DNA of 64,000 nt, from NCBI RefSeq assembly GCF_022095675.1, contig NZ_JAHYSG010000002.1, positions 217,151 through 281,150 of the forward strand, written 5' to 3'. The position numbers and the translations under genes are program-made. The notes under the pieces were generated by a model. That model was not told the DNA's origin and did no database searches. It worked only from the letters and a program-made list of their open reading frames with translations. Below are positions 59,410-64,000 of the stretch, one piece after another (position 1 is the first letter of the stretch; every line of letters begins with the position of its first letter). This DNA comes from Dactylosporangium sp. AC04546 (GTDB lineage Bacteria; Actinomycetota; Actinomycetes; Mycobacteriales; Micromonosporaceae).

Positions 59410-60416
59410 TCGGCGGGCCAGGTCATGAAGCCGACCGCGGCAGCGGCCCGCTGGTCGGGGTCACCCGAGCGGCCGGCCGCGGCGGCGGCCTTCTCGACGC
59501 GAGCGATCAGCTGCCCCGGGCGCAGCGTGGCCGCCGGCGCCCACCAGCCCTCGCCCAGCCACGCCAGTTCGGCCGGGGTCAGCGTGGTATTGGCCCGCAG
59601 CCAGGCGATCCGCTCGGGGTGCCGGGCGGTGGTCCGCAGCCTGAACGACCCTTTCGCGGCCAGCACGGCGCTGGGGCGCAGCCCGACGTCGATGACCCGC
59701 CGCCCGGGCAGTTCGTGCCGCGCCTGCGCGAGGAACAGTTCGCCCTCGACGCTGGCGTCGTGGATCACCGCGACCGGTGTCCCGGGCGGCAGGTCGCCGA
59801 CCTTGGCGGCGAGTGCCGCGTTGTACCGGCGTTCGACGTCGTTGACCCGCAGACAGGTGAGCACGGCGTGGTCGGGGCTGAGCACCGCGAACGCCGGGTT
59901 CGCCGGTGGTGGGCCGGGCCGGACCTGCCGCTCGTCGACCAGGCCGGCGGGCAGCCCGCCGTAGACCCGGGTCCAGCCGGACACCACCTGCTGGCGGAAC
60001 TCGTCGAGCGGCATGCGAACGGCGACCGCGTGCTTCCAGACGCCGCTGCGGCGCAGCACGAGGAGCGTCGCAGCGACGAGGATCAGCAGCCCACCGACCA
60101 CGGCGAGCGCTGTGGGGCCGGCGAACCCGACGCCGAGCAGGACGACGCCCACCACGATCAGCCCGATCATGCCGCACCCGGCGCCGCTGGTCTGGGCGCT
60201 CCGGTTCGCCTTGCGGGCGGCGGCGTACCAGAGCTGGGTGACCGTGAACCAGTGCCCGCCCTCGGAGAGTTTCCCCGCGAGCCCGCGGATCTTGACGTCG
60301 TGCGCGGCGAGCGGGTTCTCCTTCGGCTCGAACACGAACGGCCGCTTGCACGTGCCACAGGTCTTGTTGGGACGGTCCCTGCGGCGCAGGTTGGCGGTGC
60401 AGTGCGGGCAGATCAC
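59406..60416 (-). CDS. Zinc-ribbon membrane protein with Toprim-like C-terminal half
   Basis: A 336-residue protein. A zinc ribbon opens it (Cys 3, 6, 20, 23: CPHC ... CGTC). FTVTQLWYAAARKA (57-70) matches the QLYY motif of the neighbouring paralog. Two membrane segments follow (about 83-100 and 103-121), then a C-terminal domain with VAVIHDASVEGELFLAQA (HDAS 219-222), VGLRPS and the terminal VGFMTWPAE. It thus looks like the soluble protein at 58564 with a zinc ribbon and two TM helices added. GTG 60416 overlaps the cupin stop as GTGA. It should anchor a complex at the membrane (inference). Confidence 0.8.
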   Translation of the reverse strand: MICPHCTANLRRRDRPNKTCGTCKRPFVFEPKENPLAAHDVKIRGLAGKLSEGGHWFTVTQLWYAAARKANRSAQTSGAGCGMIGLIVVGVVLLGVGFAGPTALAVVGGLLILVAATLLVLRRSGVWKHAVAVRMPLDEFRQQVVSGWTRVYGGLPAGLVDERQVRPGPPPANPAFAVLSPDHAVLTCLRVNDVERRYNAALAAKVGDLPPGTPVAVIHDASVEGELFLAQARHELPGRRVIDVGLRPSAVLAAKGSFRLRTTARHPERIAWLRANTTLTPAELAWLGEGWWAPAATLRPGQLIARVEKAAAAAGRSGDPDQRAAAAVGFMTWPAE

Positions 60417-61075
60417 GCCGATCCCTCCAACCGGACGGCGAGACGCCGGGCGGCCTGCGCCACCCGCTCCCGCCAGCTCATCGCATCGGGCGGCCGCGCG
60501 GAACCGACGGCACGCAACGCCTTCGCCAGCGCCGGATAGTCCAGGTCGGCTCCCGCCACGGCGCCCGGCTCGGCCGCGGCCCGACGCTCCGCCTCGTCGG
60601 CGGTGATCGCGTAGTCCTCGTGGTCGATGCCGAAGCCGGTATTGGCGGCGAGGATCAGCAGCCGGCCGGCGCCCCGGTTGGCGAACGAATGTGGCAGCAG
60701 CGCCGGGATGCGGATCATCACGCCCGGAGTGAGCCGGACGGTCACCGCCGTCTGCCGGGTGTCGTCGTAGAGGCCGCAGGCCGCGTAGCCCAGGCTCAGC
60801 ACAAAGTGCTCCCCACCGTGGGCGTGCGGGGTGAAGGCGCTGTGGGCCCGCACGACGCCGAGCTTGTACGTGGCGTTGCTGGGCCGCTGCGGCGACGTGA
60901 GCTGGTCGCCGATCAGGTATCGGGCGTGCTGCCCGTTGTCGATGAACGGCAGCAGTCCGTCGCCGTCGAGCAGGTCGGCGCGGCCGGCGGCCGAGGCCAC
61001 CGTCGCCGTGCCGTCCGCCGCCAGCGAGTACAGCTCGACCCCCGGTGGCAGGGGAACAGGTGCCGCGACGCTCAT
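60413..61075 (-). CDS. Cupin-domain protein
   Basis: A 220-residue protein with one cupin barrel. The first metal motif is TPHAHGGEHFVLSLGYAACG, reading HxHxxxE; the second is IPALLPHSFANRGAGRLLIL, with the closing His. The C-terminal third is helical and Ala-rich. The metal site is complete, so it could be a dioxygenase or isomerase, though AraC-like binding roles are also possible. ATG 61075 (MSVAAPVPL) is chosen; the open frame before it is not cupin-like. First gene of the six-gene operon that runs to 54947. Confidence 0.88.
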   Translation of the reverse strand: MSVAAPVPLPPGVELYSLAADGTATVASAAGRADLLDGDGLLPFIDNGQHARYLIGDQLTSPQRPSNATYKLGVVRAHSAFTPHAHGGEHFVLSLGYAACGLYDDTRQTAVTVRLTPGVMIRIPALLPHSFANRGAGRLLILAANTGFGIDHEDYAITADEAERRAAAEPGAVAGADLDYPALAKALRAVGSARPPDAMSWRERVAQAARRLAVRLEGSA

Positions 61076-61212
61076 CACAGGTGGCACTGTACGAAACCCG
61101 CACACGCCTGCACACCCGCTCGTCCGACCGCCGATGAACGCGACATGACCCGCGTGCGAAGCAATGCCGCGCCCAGCAGCGGTCCTCCCCTACTCGACCC
61201 GATGGATTCGGC

Positions 61213-61821
61213 TCAGCCGCAGCAGAAGTACCCGGTCGCGACGTTGGATTGGACCAGAGAACCGACGCCGTCGCCGTCGGTGAATATCGCTGTGAAGTAG
61301 ATCTCGTCCTGGTAGTTGGTTCCGAGCCAGCCGGCCGGATCCTCGTCGAGCACACGGCCGGGCGCCAGGAACTGGAACCGCAGGTGGATACCGTCCGATT
61401 CGGCCGTGTATCCCGGGTTGTTCGCGAACCAGGTTCTGGTAGCCGTCGTGCCGTTGGCGAAGAGCGCCAGGACGGGGTCGAACAGACTGTCGTCCGCCCA
61501 GAACCGGGCCTGGATGCGGGCGCCGTTGTTGTAGTACCCGTGCGCGTCGTACTCGTTCATCGGAAGCCACACGTCCATGCTGACCAGGTACATGCCGCCA
61601 GGCTGCGGATTCCGGTCAATGTCCAGTGTGGCGAACATGGTCTTGGCCTGGGCCGGCGCGGCACTCAGGCCCACCGTCACGCCGAGCGCCATCACCAGGC
61701 CGACGACCGCGATACCGATCCGCTTGGCGATACGTGCCGCCGTGACGCGGGGTTCGCGGCCGGCGATCTGCCGGTCGGCGCGGATGGTGGATTGGTTGCT
61801 GTTCACCGGTGTCTCTCCCAT
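61213..61821 (-). CDS. Secreted hypothetical protein
   Basis: A 202-residue exported protein. A basic region (RVTAARIAKR) is followed by the hydrophobic stretch IGIAVVGLVMALGVTVGLSA and a likely signal-peptidase site APAQA-K near residue 59. The mature part is beta-rich, with acidic stretches (LDIDRNPQP, FTDGDGVG) that could bind calcium, and ends in ATGYFCCG. The long charged lead before the signal is odd; GTG 61806 (NSNQSTIR) would shorten it slightly. No family recognised. It stands alone on its transcript. Confidence 0.78.
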   Translation of the reverse strand: MGETPVNSNQSTIRADRQIAGREPRVTAARIAKRIGIAVVGLVMALGVTVGLSAAPAQAKTMFATLDIDRNPQPGGMYLVSMDVWLPMNEYDAHGYYNNGARIQARFWADDSLFDPVLALFANGTTATRTWFANNPGYTAESDGIHLRFQFLAPGRVLDEDPAGWLGTNYQDEIYFTAIFTDGDGVGSLVQSNVATGYFCCG

Positions 61822-61903
61822 TCTGGCTGGTCAGTCGTTGCAGGTTCGGACACCAGCGTGGGCGAGGACGGGCGGCGGGTCATCGGTGCGAGCTACGGAT
61901 TCT

Positions 61904-61936
61904 CGGTACGGAGTTCGGTACGGACGCCGGTACGGA
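61904..61936. repeat. 12-base tandem repeat CGGTACGGA-N3, three copies
   Basis: CGGTACGGA occurs at 61904, 61916 and 61928, spaced exactly 12 bases, with three variable bases between copies; a weaker fourth copy precedes them. It lies in the 204-bp gap between the secreted protein (start 61821) and the end of the IclR gene (62026). It could be an operator array or a simple slippage repeat. Confidence 0.75.
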
Positions 61937-62025
61937 CGTCGGCTCATCGACGGTCAACCTGACCGCCTGCGGCGCCTGATCACTCCGGCCTCGGGTGGCT
62001 GCCCCTGGTGGACGGCCGCCCGCGG

Positions 62026-62757
62026 TCACGCCGCGCTGAGCCGTTCGGCCGCGAGCGCGATCGTGTCCGCGTGGCGGCTCGGCGTGTAGGTCCCCGTCGG
62101 CCCGGTCAGGCCGACCACGGCCACGACCGTCCCGGCGGCGTCGCGCACCGGTGCGGCGACGCAGCTCCAGCCGAGCCGGAACTGCTCCTCCTCCATCGCC
62201 ACGCCGCTGTCGCGGATCCGCCGCAGTTCCGCGTCCAGCTGCCGGCGCGACGACGGCGCGTGCGGGGTCGCAGGCCGCAACGGCAGCCGGTCGTAGCGCT
62301 CCGCGATGTCCGGCCGGTGCGCGAGCACGACCCGTCCGGTCGCGGTCCCGATGTACCCCTGCAGCTTCTCGCTCGTCGGCCAGGGAAAGTCGACGCTCGG
62401 CACCGGCCGGGGCCCGTGCGCCGCGTCGAACATGAGGACATCGTCGCCGTCGATGAGGCTGAGCCAGGCCCACTGCCCGGTGCGCCGGTTGAGCTCCCGC
62501 AGCTGCGGCCCGGCGGTGCGGCGCAGCGCGTCGTCGCGCGTGACCCGCAGCGCGAGCCGCCGCAGGTCGGTCCCGGCGTCGTACCCCTCGGCCGTCCTGG
62601 CCAGCATGCCACGCGCGGCGAGGTCGTTGGCGATGCGCCGCACGGTCGGCTTGGGAACGCCGGTGACCTGCGTGAGCCGGGCAAGGCTGATCGGCCCGCG
62701 CCGCGCCACGGTGGCGAGGATGAGCAGGACCCGCCCGGTGACGGTGCCGTCGTCCAC
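62026..62757 (-). CDS. IclR-family transcriptional regulator
   Basis: A 243-residue regulator. The N-terminal wHTH is GPISLARLTQVTGVPKPTVR followed by RIANDLAARGML, and the C-terminal GAF-like effector domain ends with AAPVRDAAGTVVAVVGLTGP, all typical of IclR. GTG 62757 (DDGTVTGRVLLIL) gives normal length; the longer open frame adds non-conserved residues. It is divergent from the Hsp70-family gene. Members usually control aromatic or acetate metabolism near their own gene; no such target is adjacent here, so a distant or self target is likely. Confidence 0.92.
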   Translation of the reverse strand: MDDGTVTGRVLLILATVARRGPISLARLTQVTGVPKPTVRRIANDLAARGMLARTAEGYDAGTDLRRLALRVTRDDALRRTAGPQLRELNRRTGQWAWLSLIDGDDVLMFDAAHGPRPVPSVDFPWPTSEKLQGYIGTATGRVVLAHRPDIAERYDRLPLRPATPHAPSSRRQLDAELRRIRDSGVAMEEEQFRLGWSCVAAPVRDAAGTVVAVVGLTGPTGTYTPSRHADTIALAAERLSAA

Positions 62758-62894
62758 ACCCGTGATGGTAGATCCGCGTATCACTGAGCGACACGTTTGT
62801 GGCGTGCCCCGGCGATCGTGACTCATCCTCGGGTGCCGTGAACACGCTGGGCAGGGCACTGGTGACCTGGCCAGGCATGGGCGCTGGAGGATTG

Positions 62895-64000
62895 GTGTAC
62901 GTGGCGGATCTTCATCTGGGCATCGACTACGGCACCTCCAACACCGTCGCGGTGCTGCGCTGGCCCGACGGGCGGAGCCGGCCGTTGCTGTTCGACAGTT
63001 CGCCGTTGCTGCCCTCGGCGGTGTTCGCCGCCGCGGACGGCCGGTTACTGGTCGGCCGCGACGCGGAACGGGCCGCCCGCGCCGACCCGGCCCGGTTCGA
63101 GCCGAACCCGAAACGTCGGATCGACGAGCTCGACGTGCTGCTCGGCGACCGGGCCCACACGCTCACCGAGCTGGTCGCGGCGGTGCTGGACCGGGTGGCC
63201 GCCGAGGCACGACGGATCGCCGGTGGCCCGGCCGGCCAGGTCACCCTCACACACCCGGTGGCGTGGGGTCCGGCTCGGCGCCGGGTACTGACGGACGCGG
63301 CCCAACGGGTCGGGTTGCCGATGCCGGCGCTGCTGGCCGAGCCGGTCGCCGCGGCGGCCTACTTCACCACGGTGCTGGGCAACCGGGTCGCCGTGGGCCA
63401 GAGCGTCGTGGTCTACGACCTCGGTGCGGGCACCTTCGACGTGAGTGTCGTGCAGCGCACCGCGGACGGGTTCGAGACGCTGGCCTACCGCGGGTTCGAC
63501 GACATCGGCGGCCTCGACCTCGACGCGCTGGTCGTCGCGCACGTCGGGGCGCGGCTGGCCGGCTCGGCGCCGCAGGAATGGCGGACCCTCGACGATCCGG
63601 CGGACGCCGACGGGGGGCGGCACCGCCTGCAACTGTGGCAGGACGCGCGTGAAGCCCGGGAGATCCTCACCCGGGAGTCCTCGGCGACGGTGTACGTGGC
63701 GGCGGCCCGACGCGACGTGATCATCACCCGGCACGAATTCGAACAGGCCGCGACGGACGTACTGCACAGGACCGTCCAGACGACCCTGGCAACGGTCCGG
63801 GAGGCCCGCGTCCGGCCGGACAGCGTCGCGGGCTGGTTCCTGGTCGGCGGCGCCACCCGCACACCACTGGTCGCCACGATGCTGCACCGGGCAACCGGCC
63901 AACCCGCCACTGTCATCGAAGAACCCCAACTCGTCGTCGCCGACGGCGCCGTCCACACAAACCCCGCCACCCTCCACATCCAACCCCCGCCCGACCCCAC
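62895..64000 (+). CDS. Hsp70-family (DnaK-like) ATPase, truncated by window end
   Basis: The first 368 residues of an actin-fold Hsp70-type protein. It has the phosphate-1 loop LGIDYGTSNTVAVLRWP, phosphate-2 VVYDLGAGTFDVSVV, the FDDIGGLDLDALV segment, and the adenosine motif WFLVGGATRTPLV. It is more diverged than housekeeping DnaK and belongs with the accessory Hsp70-like proteins of actinomycetes, whose C-termini vary. GTG 62895 has GGAGG at 62886-62890; GTG 62901 is an equal alternative. The substrate-binding part lies beyond the window. Confidence 0.9.
   Translation, partial: MYVADLHLGIDYGTSNTVAVLRWPDGRSRPLLFDSSPLLPSAVFAAADGRLLVGRDAERAARADPARFEPNPKRRIDELDVLLGDRAHTLTELVAAVLDRVAAEARRIAGGPAGQVTLTHPVAWGPARRRVLTDAAQRVGLPMPALLAEPVAAAAYFTTVLGNRVAVGQSVVVYDLGAGTFDVSVVQRTADGFETLAYRGFDDIGGLDLDALVVAHVGARLAGSAPQEWRTLDDPADADGGRHRLQLWQDAREAREILTRESSATVYVAAARRDVIITRHEFEQAATDVLHRTVQTTLATVREARVRPDSVAGWFLVGGATRTPLVATMLHRATGQPATVIEEPQLVVADGAVHTNPATLHIQPPPDP

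Noticed and set aside
59406..61355. 649-codon frame fusing the zinc-ribbon membrane protein with upstream sequence
   Set aside because: The first ~310 codons are antisense-like Arg/Pro filler across the cupin gene. GTG 60416 gives a protein that starts directly with the zinc ribbon.
63045..63983. 312-codon minus-strand frame opposite the Hsp70 gene
   Set aside because: The plus strand carries all Hsp70 nucleotide-binding motifs; this is its shadow.
1..64000. Insertion sequences, prophage, CRISPR array, tRNA or rRNA
   Set aside because: I looked for transposase or integrase motifs, regularly spaced palindromic repeats and tRNA-like cloverleaf ends on both strands and saw none I could support.

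Overview
The window is GC-rich actinobacterial DNA. Almost every reading frame has third-position G/C, GTG starts are common, and purine-rich AGGAG sites precede many genes. The gene families also fit: EmrB/QacA-type MFS, FprB-type reductase, NDMA-dependent alcohol dehydrogenase, many P450s and class III CoA-transferases, HtaA domain, IclR and large LuxR regulators. A soil actinomycete of the Frankia / Cryptosporangium / Micromonosporales kind is my best guess; the genus cannot be fixed by reading. I saw no rRNA, tRNA, CRISPR array, transposase or replication origin.

Region 1 (1-41 kb) is a large catabolic island for an alicyclic or terpenoid-like compound (substrate inferred, not seen). It holds a P450, two closely similar type I Baeyer-Villiger monooxygenases (BVMOs), a third EthA-like BVMO, an NDMA-dependent alcohol dehydrogenase and two rubredoxin/ferredoxin reductases. 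It also has an acyl-CoA dehydrogenase, one single-domain and three fused class III CoA-transferases, a thiolase with its DUF35 partner, two acyl-CoA ligases, two aldehyde dehydrogenases, two amidohydrolases, an alpha/beta hydrolase, an MBL hydrolase, small NTF2-like proteins, an MFS pump, an HtaA-domain protein and a LuxR regulator. A coherent route is hydroxylation (P450), oxidation to ketone (ADH), lactone formation (BVMO), ring opening (hydrolases), oxidation to acid (ALDH), CoA activation (ligase or CoA-transferase) and beta-oxidation with retro-aldol or thiolytic cleavage.

Region 2 (41-50 kb) is the least familiar part. It contains two small paralogous proteins (41026-41451 and 43483-43890), a coiled-coil protein, a P450, a duplicated carboxymuconolactone-decarboxylase-like protein and two ~545-residue paralogous HTH proteins. 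Both HTH genes start from what looks like the same leaderless promoter, overlapped by the same inverted repeat (CGTCAA-N9-TTGACG). This is the best candidate here for an undescribed regulatory system.

Region 3 (50-55 kb) has a branched-chain-type ABC substrate-binding lipoprotein, then a divergent electron-transfer module: FprB-type ferredoxin reductase on one side, P450 plus a small 3Fe-4S ferredoxin on the other.

Region 4 (55-61 kb) is a tight six-gene minus-strand operon with repeated 4-nt GTGA overlaps: cupin, zinc-ribbon membrane protein, a soluble paralog of that protein, a single-TM acidic-tail protein, an asparagine-synthetase-like enzyme lacking the glutaminase cysteine, and an aldehyde dehydrogenase. 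It looks like a functional unit of unknown purpose. The window ends with a secreted protein, an IclR regulator and the start of an Hsp70-family gene.
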